Shown piece after piece: positions 1-6,052 of a DNA stretch of 11,247 nucleotides. The position numbers were made by a program, and so were the translations under genes. The stretch comes from Bacteroidota bacterium (GTDB lineage: Bacteria; Bacteroidota; Ignavibacteria; Ignavibacteriales; Melioribacteraceae): positions 1-11,247 of the forward strand of contig JAJYMU010000305.1 in assembly GCA_021786655.1 (NCBI GenBank). The letters are read 5' to 3'. Each line of letters starts with the position of its first letter. Position 1 is the stretch's first letter. The notes under the pieces are model-generated. The model was not told the DNA's origin and searched no databases. It was given only the letters and a program-made list of their open reading frames with translations.

Positions 1-380
1 GAAGAAAACAAAATTAGTCAGATCAAATGTTGATTTGGATTATTACGTAATAATGCCGAATCATATTCACGGAATAATAATTATCGATCATTCTGTAAAG
101 GCGATCCGTGGGATCGCCCAAAACAATACCGGGGCGAATCAACGATTCGCCCCTACTTTAAAATCAAATTCACTCGGTTCTATCATCGGTCAATTCAAAT
201 CATTCGTTACAAAACGCATTCGCAAATCCGGAATGCCCGATTTCAAATGGCAGCGTAATTATTACGAACATATAATCCGCGATGAAAAAGAGCTTTATCA
301 GATTCGAAAAATACATTCAATTGAATCCGCTTCAATGGGAAATAGAAAAAGAAACTCCCGAGAATCTAGAATTCATTTAA
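1..380 (+). pseudogene. REP-associated (IS200-like, Y1/HUH) transposase, 5'-partial and frameshifted
   Basis: Open from the left edge (frame of base 2), so the true start lies outside the window; a TTG at 35 is only internal. The translated stretch MPNHIHGIIII (from base 53) carries the His-hydrophobe-His metal motif of Y1 transposases, and WQRNYYEHIIRDEKEL (about 250-297) is the conserved tyrosine-containing helix of the REP-associated subgroup. Such enzymes nick and rejoin single-stranded palindromic DNA. The frame breaks at a run of five A at 307-311: read straight on, the protein ends at 403 with an untypical tail; removing one A gives KYIQLNPLQWEIEKETPENL and a stop at 378-380, the normal C-terminus of the family. 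It is therefore a recent frameshift pseudogene or a one-base sequencing error. A hinge between the HUH motif and the SLGSIIGQFKS helix is filled by palindromic DNA (separate entry). Family assignment is confident; activity is doubtful. Confidence 0.85.
100..153. repeat. Two REP-like perfect palindromes inside the transposase gene
   Basis: GGCGATCC-GTG-GGATCGCC at 100-118 (8-bp arms, 3-nt loop) is followed 12 bases later by GGGGCGAATC, AAC, GATTCGCCCC at 131-153 (10-bp arms, 3-nt loop). Both are perfect and GC-rich in an AT-rich setting. They are read in frame as part of the transposase (AIRGIAQ and GANQRFAP). REP-associated transposases act on hairpins of this general type, so these may be copies of the element's own substrate lodged in the gene. 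No second copy was noticed elsewhere in the window. Confidence 0.75.
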
Positions 381-417
381 TTTTCCTAATTTTGAATCAC
401 TAAAAATTTTCTTTAAT

Positions 418-425
418 AAGGAAGG
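418..425 (+). promoter_or_regulatory. Ribosome-binding site of pruA
   Basis: AAGGAAGG ends 7 nt before the ATG at 433, a near-ideal Shine-Dalgarno that fixes this start. It also shows that the organism uses conventional Shine-Dalgarno initiation for at least some genes. Confidence 0.8.
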
Positions 426-432
426 CTGAATT

Positions 433-2070
433 ATGGCTAACGCAATTTTTAACATACCTCTCCCGCCAAATGAGCCGGTGAAAAATTATGCACTGGGATC
501 ACCGGAAAGATCCGCACTAAAATTAAAACTTGACGAAATGCAAAAACAGCAGATTGAGATTCCAATAATCATCGGCGGAAAAGAAATTAAAACAGGCGAC
601 ACGGATAAATGTGTAATGCCGCACAATCACAAACATGTTTTGGCAACATATCATAAAGCGGGAACAAAAGAAGTTCAGGCCGCGATCGAATCCGCGATGG
701 ACGCTCACAAAATTTGGTCACGAATGGAATGGCACGACCGCGCTTCTGTTTTGCTGAAAGCCGCCGATTTGTTAGGACTAACCGAATGGCGATACATTCT
801 TAATTCCGCAACGATGCTTGGGCAAAGTAAAAATCCATTTCAGGCAGAAATTGATGCTGCTGCCGAGCTCGCGGATTTTTTTAGATTCAACGCATACTAC
901 GCAATGAAAATTTATCAAGAGCAGCCGCTTCACTCGCCGGCGGGAATGTGGAACAGAATGGAATACCGTCCGCTCGAAGGATTTATTTTTGCGGTAGCAC
1001 CGTTCAACTTTACTTCGATTGCGGGAAATTTGCCGACTGCACCGGCATTAATGGGAAATGTTGCTCTGCTCAAACCGGCATCAAGCGCAGTGTATTCCGG
1101 TTACTGGATTATAAAATTATTGGAAGCCGCCGGAATGCCTCCCGGCGTAATTAATTTTGTCCCGGGTTCCGGCTCTAAGGTTGGAAATCCGGTGATGGAT
1201 TCTGAACACTTCGGAGGAATACATTTCACCGGTAGTACGCCGACTTTTCAATCAATGTGGAGAACAGCAGCGAACAATTTAGGAAAATATAAATCGTACC
1301 CAAGATTGGTCGGCGAAACAGGCGGAAAAGATTTTGTATTTGCTCACGCAAGCGCAGATGTAATTGCGCTCGGTGTTGCGCTCATACGCGGCTCGTTTGA
1401 GTATCAAGGTCAGAAATGTTCTGCGGTATCGCGTGCATACATTCCGAAATCGATCTGGCCCAAGTTGAAAGAATACATGGTCAGCGAAATCAAAACTATT
1501 AAGATGGGTGAGCCGACCGACTTCACCAATTTCTTTAATGCTGTCATTGATAAAAATGCTTTCACAACGATCACCGACTACATCAAATTTGCAAAAGCAG
1601 CCAACGATGCTGAAATAATTGTCGGCGGAAACTTTGATGATTCAGTCGGTTATTTTATCGAACCAACCGTGATTGTAACCACGAATCCGAAATTCAAAAC
1701 AATAGAAGAAGAAATTTTTGGTCCGGTGCTTACAATCTACGTTTACGACGACAACAAATATGAAGAGGCGCTTCATCTCTGCGATGAGACTTCTCCTTAT
1801 TCTCTCACCGGCGCAATTTTCGCTCAAGACCGGAAAGCTGTTGAGTTTGCCGATAAAGTTTTAGTTAACGCTGCGGGAAATTTTTATATCAACGACAAAC
1901 CAACCGGAGCAGTTGTTGGTCAGCAGCCGTTCGGCGGTGCGCGCGCAAGCGGCACAAACGATAAAGCCGGAAGCTATTTGAATTTGCTAAGATGGGTCTC
2001 GGCGCGAACCATAAAGGAAAACTTTATTCCGCCTAAGGATTACCGTTATCCTTTCATGACGGAAAAATAA
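433..2070 (+). CDS. pruA: L-glutamate gamma-semialdehyde (1-pyrroline-5-carboxylate) dehydrogenase
   Basis: Cytosolic NAD-dependent aldehyde dehydrogenase (545 aa) that oxidises glutamate semialdehyde, the open form of pyrroline-5-carboxylate, to glutamate as the second step of proline catabolism. PFNFTSI (about 190) is the cofactor/oxyanion segment, GETGGKD carries the general base Glu295, and GQKCSA carries the nucleophile Cys329; the 34-residue spacing equals that of mammalian ALDH4A1. The C-terminal stretch NFYINDKPTGAVVGQQPFGG is the signature of the ALDH4A1-like group of stand-alone enzymes rather than of bifunctional PutA. Length is normal for the group. It is alone in its unit: 52 bases separate it from the transposase remnant and a strong terminator follows 14 bases after the stop. 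No proline dehydrogenase (putA/prodh) lies in the window, so that partner must be elsewhere. I saw no convincing promoter in the short upstream gap. Confidence 0.97.
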   Translation: MANAIFNIPLPPNEPVKNYALGSPERSALKLKLDEMQKQQIEIPIIIGGKEIKTGDTDKCVMPHNHKHVLATYHKAGTKEVQAAIESAMDAHKIWSRMEWHDRASVLLKAADLLGLTEWRYILNSATMLGQSKNPFQAEIDAAAELADFFRFNAYYAMKIYQEQPLHSPAGMWNRMEYRPLEGFIFAVAPFNFTSIAGNLPTAPALMGNVALLKPASSAVYSGYWIIKLLEAAGMPPGVINFVPGSGSKVGNPVMDSEHFGGIHFTGSTPTFQSMWRTAANNLGKYKSYPRLVGETGGKDFVFAHASADVIALGVALIRGSFEYQGQKCSAVSRAYIPKSIWPKLKEYMVSEIKTIKMGEPTDFTNFFNAVIDKNAFTTITDYIKFAKAANDAEIIVGGNFDDSVGYFIEPTVIVTTNPKFKTIEEEIFGPVLTIYVYDDNKYEEALHLCDETSPYSLTGAIFAQDRKAVEFADKVLVNAAGNFYINDKPTGAVVGQQPFGGARASGTNDKAGSYLNLLRWVSARTIKENFIPPKDYRYPFMTEK

Positions 2071-2084
2071 ATTGTGCGGTTAAC

Positions 2085-2114
2085 GAGACGATTCAACAAA
2101 TCGTCTCTTTTTTT
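2085..2114 (+). terminator. Rho-independent terminator after pruA
   Basis: GAGACGATT (2085-2093), loop CAACA, AATCGTCTC (2099-2107), then seven T (2108-2114): a perfect 9-bp stem. The run of T stops one base before the Shine-Dalgarno region of the next gene, so no promoter fits between the hairpin and that start codon. Confidence 0.9.
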
Positions 2115-2125
2115 ATGAGGAACTT

Positions 2126-2617
2126 ATGGATATTTTCAAAGAACTAACTCTCAATGCAGTTCAGATAATCCAATTAATGATTGCGCCTGCGGTTATGATT
2201 AGCGCATGCGGCTTGCTTTTGCTTGGTATCAATAACAAATACTCGCTGGTCGTTAACCGAATAAGATTGCTTAACGAAGAGAAAAGAAAATTAATGATAA
2301 AGATTGGCGAACATCCGGTAACGACAGACGAAAACGTTCGTCTTGAAAGCATCGCAACGCAAATTGGCGCATTGGTATATCGTTCCAAACTTGTACGAAA
2401 CTCAGTATTGTCTTACACAATCGCGGTTGCTCTGTTTATCATAACTTCCATGCTACTCGGCATCTCTTCCTTTCTTGCGCTGGGACGACTTAACTATTTT
2501 ATAATTGCTGCGTTCTTGGTTGGAATGATCTTCGTCTTGGTTGGAATTGTTTTTGCCGGACTTGAGACCAAGAAAGGTTACGATATAATTCTTTACGAAG
2601 TAAAGGCGCATGAGTAA
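2126..2617 (+). CDS. DUF2721 family membrane protein
   Basis: A 163-aa inner-membrane protein of unknown function. Three hydrophobic segments are visible: about 14-36 (contains APAVMISACGLLLLG), 95-119 and 123-146, the last two forming a hairpin. The conserved-looking stretch after the first segment, NNKYSLVVNRIRLLNEEKRKL (written here only as an anchor pattern: N, R, R-hydrophobic-R then a charged helix), is what DUF2721 proteins share, and the size fits. A TGAGG Shine-Dalgarno at 2116-2120 supports the ATG at 2126. The 3' end overlaps the start of aat by 8 bases, so the two are almost certainly co-translated. Function is not known; a link to Aat is suggested only by the overlap. Confidence 0.8.
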   Translation: MDIFKELTLNAVQIIQLMIAPAVMISACGLLLLGINNKYSLVVNRIRLLNEEKRKLMIKIGEHPVTTDENVRLESIATQIGALVYRSKLVRNSVLSYTIAVALFIITSMLLGISSFLALGRLNYFIIAAFLVGMIFVLVGIVFAGLETKKGYDIILYEVKAHE

Positions 2618-3212
2618 CGAAAAGTTTTTTTCCAAAAAAGAACTTTTAAAACCGCGTAACATGATCTTGATGTATTCGCGCGGCGCATTTCCGATGGCAG
2701 ATGATTCGGGTGTGATAGAATGGTACATGCCGGAAACAAGAACAGTTATTCCCCTCAACAACTTTAATGTACCCAGATCCTTAAAGAAATTTTTTCCGTC
2801 ATCAAACTTTGAATTTAGGATTGACTCACAGCCAATTGAAGTAATCAAGAATTGCTCTCACCGGGAACCGACATGGATTTCCGATGAATTAATCGAAGCG
2901 TATTCCGGTTTGCAAAAACTTGGTCATCTTCATTCCGTTGAAGTTTACGTAGCCAATAATTTGGTTGGCGGACTTTACGGTGTTACCTACCGCGGCGCGT
3001 TCTTCGGCGAATCTATGTTTTCCCTTGTACCGCAAGCCTCAAAATGCGCTCTTGTTAAATTGATTGAACGGTTGAACGAAAAAGGATTTGTTCTTCTCGA
3101 TGTTCAATATCAAACCGAGCATTTAAAAATGTTCGGCGCAAAAGAAATTTCGTTCGATGAATACAGCAATCTCCTCGTAGAATCACACAGAAAAGACGCT
3201 GTTTTCAACTAG
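2610..3212 (+). CDS. aat: Leucyl/phenylalanyl-tRNA--protein transferase
   Basis: Cytosolic enzyme (200 aa) that moves Leu or Phe from aminoacyl-tRNA onto the N-terminal Arg/Lys of proteins, creating N-degrons read by ClpS. Visible hallmarks: SRGAFPMADDSGVIEWYMPE (about 23-42), TWISDELIEAY (88-98), HSVEVY (108-113), GLYGV (121-125), FFGESMFS (131-138) and LLDVQ (162-166). Glu134 and Gln166 correspond in motif and in their 32-residue spacing to the catalytic-site Glu156 and Gln188 of the E. coli enzyme. It is shorter than E. coli Aat (234 aa) but complete for the shorter subgroup. The ATG at 2610 lies within the last codons of the DUF2721 gene (8-base overlap), with AAAGGCG just upstream as a modest ribosome-binding site, implying translational coupling. 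Confidence 0.95.
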   Translation: MSNEKFFSKKELLKPRNMILMYSRGAFPMADDSGVIEWYMPETRTVIPLNNFNVPRSLKKFFPSSNFEFRIDSQPIEVIKNCSHREPTWISDELIEAYSGLQKLGHLHSVEVYVANNLVGGLYGVTYRGAFFGESMFSLVPQASKCALVKLIERLNEKGFVLLDVQYQTEHLKMFGAKEISFDEYSNLLVESHRKDAVFN

Positions 3213-3218
3213 GCTGAT

Positions 3219-3250
3219 TTCAAAATAATACTGAAAAAATCATATATTTG
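3219..3250 (+). promoter_or_regulatory. Possible promoter for the beta-barrel gene
   Basis: TATATTTG at 3243-3250 fits both a sigma-70 -10 box (TATATT) and the Bacteroidota -7 consensus TAnnTTTG. An upstream TTCAAA at 3219-3224, 18 bases away, is a weak -35. It lies in the 106-bp gap after aat, about 70 bases before the next start. AT-rich DNA gives such matches easily, so this is tentative. Confidence 0.3.
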
Positions 3251-3318
3251 CGCTGAAAAATTTTTGTCTTCGAATTCTTCCCCGGATACGAAGTAGATCA
3301 AACCAACTAAATGGATAG

Positions 3319-4011
3319 ATGATGAAAAAACTTATCGGGTTTGTTATACCGTTACTGTTTTCTTCCGTTGTATTTGCGCAGACGGCTGGCGGTTCTTTCA
3401 TGATCGGGTCGCCTCAGGGGGAGTTCAGAAGCAATGTTGACAGATTAGGTTTCGGCGTTCAAGTTTACGGAACACTTTGGTCGCCAAGCAAAGAGCGGCC
3501 GTTTACAGTCGGGCTCAACGTTGGATATTTGATTTACGGAATGAGAACGGAACGAAGACCGTTCAGTCTCACCATTCCTGATGTTAATGTTGACGTGACC
3601 AGAACGAACAGCTTGGTGAACTTGCACGCATTGTTTCAGCTGAGTCCTTTCACCGGGACAGTTCGTCCTTATGTAGAAGGAGTTTTCGGCGGCGCGTATA
3701 TTTTTACCGAGACGGAAGTCAAAAGTTATTATCAAAGCACTCCAATCGCATCAACAACAAATTATTCGGATTTCACATGGAGCTACGGTGCCGGCGGAGG
3801 AATTTTATTTAGAGTTGCGCAGGACCTGGGCGATGTTAAAACTCTTTATCTTGATCTAAAAGCAAGATACACTTACGGAACCGAAGCCGAATATTTAACT
3901 GAGAACGGTATTGTGATCAATCCGGCGGATGGACGAGTTTATTATTTCCCCAAGAAATCGAAAACCGATTTGCTGACATTTCACATCGGCGTTGTTGCTT
4001 ATTTCAACTGA
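3319..4011 (+). CDS. Predicted outer-membrane beta-barrel protein
   Basis: A 230-aa secreted protein of unknown specific role. The N-terminus MMKKLIGFVIPLLFSSVVFA is a clear Sec signal peptide with likely signal peptidase I cleavage after Ala20 (VFA|QT). The mature part is a series of short alternating, Gly- and aromatic-rich strands (GFGVQVYGTLW, FTVGLNVGYLIYG, LVNLHALFQL, VRPYVEGVFGGAY, FTWSYGAGGG, LYLDLKARYTYG, LLTFHIGVVAYFN), the pattern of OmpA-like or porin-family eight-strand barrels, ending in an aromatic-rich final strand as outer-membrane proteins do. Two adjacent ATGs (3319 and 3322) are possible starts; no strong Shine-Dalgarno precedes them. The 38-base gap to the aldolase gene lacks a terminator, so read-through into fba is likely. 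No ligand or function can be inferred. Confidence 0.75.
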   Translation: MMKKLIGFVIPLLFSSVVFAQTAGGSFMIGSPQGEFRSNVDRLGFGVQVYGTLWSPSKERPFTVGLNVGYLIYGMRTERRPFSLTIPDVNVDVTRTNSLVNLHALFQLSPFTGTVRPYVEGVFGGAYIFTETEVKSYYQSTPIASTTNYSDFTWSYGAGGGILFRVAQDLGDVKTLYLDLKARYTYGTEAEYLTENGIVINPADGRVYYFPKKSKTDLLTFHIGVVAYFN

Positions 4012-4049
4012 AATTTTTCTTCAATAAAAATAAATGGATTAGATAGACT

Positions 4050-5042
4050 ATGACTACTTACAAAGAACTGGGATTGGTAAACTCAAAAGAGTTATTCCAG
4101 AAAGCGGTGAAAGGCGGATATGCAATTCCGGCTTTTAACTTTAACAACCTTGAACAACTTCAGGCAATCATCGGCGCATGCGTTGAAACAAAATCGCCGG
4201 TCATTTTGCAAGTTTCAAGCGGCGCGCGCAAATATGCGAATCAAACTTTGTTAAAGCATCTTGCAAAAGGTGCAGTTGATTATGCTCACGAACTCGGCTA
4301 CGATATTCCGATCGTTCTTCACCTCGATCACGGAGACACATTTGAGCTTTGCAAATCATGCGTCGAATCCGGATTCTCGTCGGTTATGATTGACGGTTCT
4401 CATCATCCGTACGAAAAAAATGTTGAACTCACACATCAAGTTGTTGAGTACGCGCACAAACATGATGTTTCCGTTGAAGGTGAGCTCGGAGTTCTAGCCG
4501 GAATCGAAGATGAAGTTTCCAGCGAAACAACACATTACACAAAACCGGAAGAAGTGGAAGACTTTGTTAAAAAAACCGGAGTTGATTCGCTAGCAATTTC
4601 TATCGGAACTTCACACGGCGCAAATAAATTTACGCCGGCACAATGCACACGTAACGACGACGGCGTACTAGTTCCCCCGCCGCTGCGTTTTGATATTTTA
4701 GAAGAGTGCGAAAAAAGAATTCCCGGATTTCCGATTGTGCTTCACGGCGCGTCATCGGTTCCATCAAACTTGGTAAAAATAATTAACAGTAACGGCGGCA
4801 AATTGAAAGACGCTGTTGGCATTCCCGAAGAACAATTACGCCGCGCTGCTGCATCTGCCGTTTGCAAGGTAAACATTGATTCCGACGGACGTTTGGCAAT
4901 GACTGCCGCAATCAGAAAAACATTTATGGAAAGTCCGGCAGAATTTGATCCGCGCAAATATCTTGGCCCCGCCCGCGATTCTTTGAAAGAACTTTACAAG
5001 CACAAAATTGTTAACGTACTCGGAAGCGCTAATAGAGCTTAA
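4050..5042 (+). CDS. fba: Class II (zinc) fructose-1,6-bisphosphate aldolase
   Basis: Cytosolic glycolytic/gluconeogenic enzyme (330 aa) that interconverts fructose-1,6-bisphosphate with dihydroxyacetone phosphate plus glyceraldehyde-3-phosphate. AIPAFNFNNLEQLQAI (about 25-40) is the usual N-terminal motif. LHLDHGD carries Asp93 (proton transfer) and His94 (zinc); MIDGSHHPYEKNV and VEGELGVLAG are the central family motifs; His189 in GTSHGANK and His232 in LHGASS are the remaining zinc-ligand histidines; VNIDSDGRLA (about 275-284) is the phosphate/substrate loop. The long form with an insert before NIDSDGR points to the group often called CbbA/class II type B, which also includes some protist enzymes. 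Tagatose-bisphosphate aldolase is a close relative, but the motifs fit FBA well. A tetraloop terminator follows 33 bases after the stop. The unrelated class I aldolase lies 1 kb downstream. Confidence 0.95.
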   Translation: MTTYKELGLVNSKELFQKAVKGGYAIPAFNFNNLEQLQAIIGACVETKSPVILQVSSGARKYANQTLLKHLAKGAVDYAHELGYDIPIVLHLDHGDTFELCKSCVESGFSSVMIDGSHHPYEKNVELTHQVVEYAHKHDVSVEGELGVLAGIEDEVSSETTHYTKPEEVEDFVKKTGVDSLAISIGTSHGANKFTPAQCTRNDDGVLVPPPLRFDILEECEKRIPGFPIVLHGASSVPSNLVKIINSNGGKLKDAVGIPEEQLRRAAASAVCKVNIDSDGRLAMTAAIRKTFMESPAEFDPRKYLGPARDSLKELYKHKIVNVLGSANRA

Positions 5043-5075
5043 TCAACTTTAAAACTATATTTGAATTAGTTAACG

Positions 5076-5100
5076 GGGCTTGATTCGTCAAGCCCTTTTT
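5076..5100 (+). terminator. Rho-independent terminator with TTCG tetraloop after fba
   Basis: GGGCTTGA (5076-5083), loop TTCG, TCAAGCCC (5088-5095), then TTTTT (5096-5100). The stem is perfect and the UUCG loop is exceptionally stable. It lies only 27 bases before the start codon of the next gene. Confidence 0.92.
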
Positions 5101-5115
5101 GTAATTCAACGTGTT

Positions 5116-5123
5116 TAGGAAAG
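5116..5123 (+). promoter_or_regulatory. Ribosome-binding site that fixes the TTG start
   Basis: TAGGAAAG at 5116-5123 sits a few bases before TTG 5128. No ATG in frame lies close by, so this site is the main reason to accept the rare TTG initiation codon. Confidence 0.7.
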
Positions 5124-5127
5124 TCCC

Positions 5128-5853
5128 TTGTACCCGAAAAAATCGGAAGAATTTTACGAACAGAAATACCGGACCGAAGGCGAACCTTGGGGTTATACCA
5201 AGTTTGCAGTTGAGGTTCTCCGCCATGAGTTTGTTATAAACACAGCCAAAGCTCTCAAACCAAATTATGTTAGAGTGCTCGATGTTGGTTGCGGCAAAGG
5301 TCATTTAACATTTCGATTGAACGGGTTAGCTGCCGAAGTAGTGGGAATCGACGTTTCAAAAACAGCTGTAGAGCAGTCGGCGCTGTTTGCCGAAAATCTT
5401 ACATCGGACAAGAATGCTACCAAATTTCAATTTGTGACGAAGAATATTTTAACCGCCGATTTTCCAGATAATCATTTCGATTTAATTTTGTTATGCGACG
5501 GCATTGAAGAATGGTTCAGCAACGACGAAGAAAAAATGGAAGCATTGAAAAATGCCAATAAATTTTTGAAGCCGGGCGGATATGCAATTTTATCCGATTA
5601 TCAAAAGCCGCATCATTTCGAATACTTCATAAGCTTCATCAACAAAAGCCCGTTAAAAGTTCAAAAGTCGTTTCCTCTTAACGATAGATTATGCTATCAA
5701 TTTTACTCATGGCTGAAGATGGGAGCCAATTTAAAGATTGTAAAGCAGCTTTTTGCAAGCAGGTCTATAGCAAAGGTTCTCGTAAAAATTTCTTCGTGGC
5801 TCGGTAAAAAAGGTTCAAAACATATCTGCGTTGTAGCACAAAAAGCCAACTGA
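5128..5853 (+). CDS. Class I SAM-dependent methyltransferase, NodS-like
   Basis: A soluble 241-aa methyltransferase with the Rossmann-type SAM fold. RVLDVGCGKGHL (49-60) is motif I, VVGIDVS (71-77) ends in the acidic residue that binds the SAM ribose (Asp75), NHFDLILLCDGIEEW (115-129) is the motif IV region and FLKPGGYAILSDYQ (146-159) the motif V/VI strand. The N-terminal YRTEGEPWGYTKFAVEV resembles the 'DPWGY' segment of NodS-type N-methyltransferases of nodulation-factor synthesis, so an amine or sugar-related substrate is possible, but the substrate cannot be read from sequence. Start is TTG, backed by TAGGAAAG just upstream. It lies between the two aldolase genes, in the same direction, but behind a strong terminator, so it has either its own promoter upstream of that hairpin or read-through expression. 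No good terminator follows it. Confidence 0.85.
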   Translation: MYPKKSEEFYEQKYRTEGEPWGYTKFAVEVLRHEFVINTAKALKPNYVRVLDVGCGKGHLTFRLNGLAAEVVGIDVSKTAVEQSALFAENLTSDKNATKFQFVTKNILTADFPDNHFDLILLCDGIEEWFSNDEEKMEALKNANKFLKPGGYAILSDYQKPHHFEYFISFINKSPLKVQKSFPLNDRLCYQFYSWLKMGANLKIVKQLFASRSIAKVLVKISSWLGKKGSKHICVVAQKAN

Positions 5854-5890
5854 TTAAACCGAGGAAACTTTTTTTACCTCGAAAATAAGA

Positions 5891-5968
5891 TTACTTTGCC
5901 GCTTTCGCATTAAAGTTATCCTTAGCATCCTTCCGCTTGCTTCTTGTATTTAACATTGTAAATTTCAT
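5891..5968 (-). CDS. Candidate small basic protein (25 aa)
   Basis: On the minus strand, in the 200-bp gap between the methyltransferase and class I aldolase genes, ATG at 5968 opens a 25-codon frame ending in TAA at 5891. AGAAGGA (plus-strand 5977-5983) lies 8 nt upstream, a near-ideal ribosome-binding site, better than that of several neighbouring genes. The product starts MKFTMLNTRSKRKDAKD and continues with Asn/Ala/Lys; it has six Lys and two Arg against two Asp, no membrane segment and no Cys. It is too short to assign to a family and I do not recognise it. The frame alone could be chance; the ribosome site and the empty gap are the support. It is antisense to the leader of fbaB, so it could also matter only as RNA. 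Confidence 0.4.
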   Translation of the reverse strand: MKFTMLNTRSKRKDAKDNFNAKAAK

Positions 5969-6041
5969 TTCAAAATTCCTTCTGCTTTGCCTTTTTCTGT
6001 TCTCGACAAAATCTAATTCAACTATGCTTTCAAAAAATAGA

Positions 6042-6047
6042 TGAGGT
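6042..6047 (+). promoter_or_regulatory. Ribosome-binding site that fixes the fbaB start
   Basis: TGAGGT at 6042-6047 lies 5 nt before the ATG at 6053. An in-frame ATG at 6041 overlaps this site and has no Shine-Dalgarno of its own, so 6053 is the preferred start (also matching the N-terminus of E. coli FbaB). Confidence 0.7.
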
Positions 6048-6052
6048 TAGTA

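Noticed and set aside
100..153. CRISPR-like repeat reading of the two palindromes
   Set aside because: The two hairpins differ in sequence, there is no repeated unit with spacers, and both are inside a coding frame.
392..417. TTGAAT...TTTAAT as a pruA promoter
   Set aside because: The spacing is only 14 bases and the predicted start of transcription would fall on the ribosome-binding site.
2453..2848. Minus-strand frame of 131 codons across the DUF2721/aat junction
   Set aside because: It lies opposite two well-supported genes and shows no domain, signal peptide or ribosome site.
5860..5881. Hairpin CGAGG...CCTCG after the methyltransferase as a terminator
   Set aside because: The stem is only 5 bp, the T-run is in the loop rather than after the stem, and neither strand has a T tract downstream.
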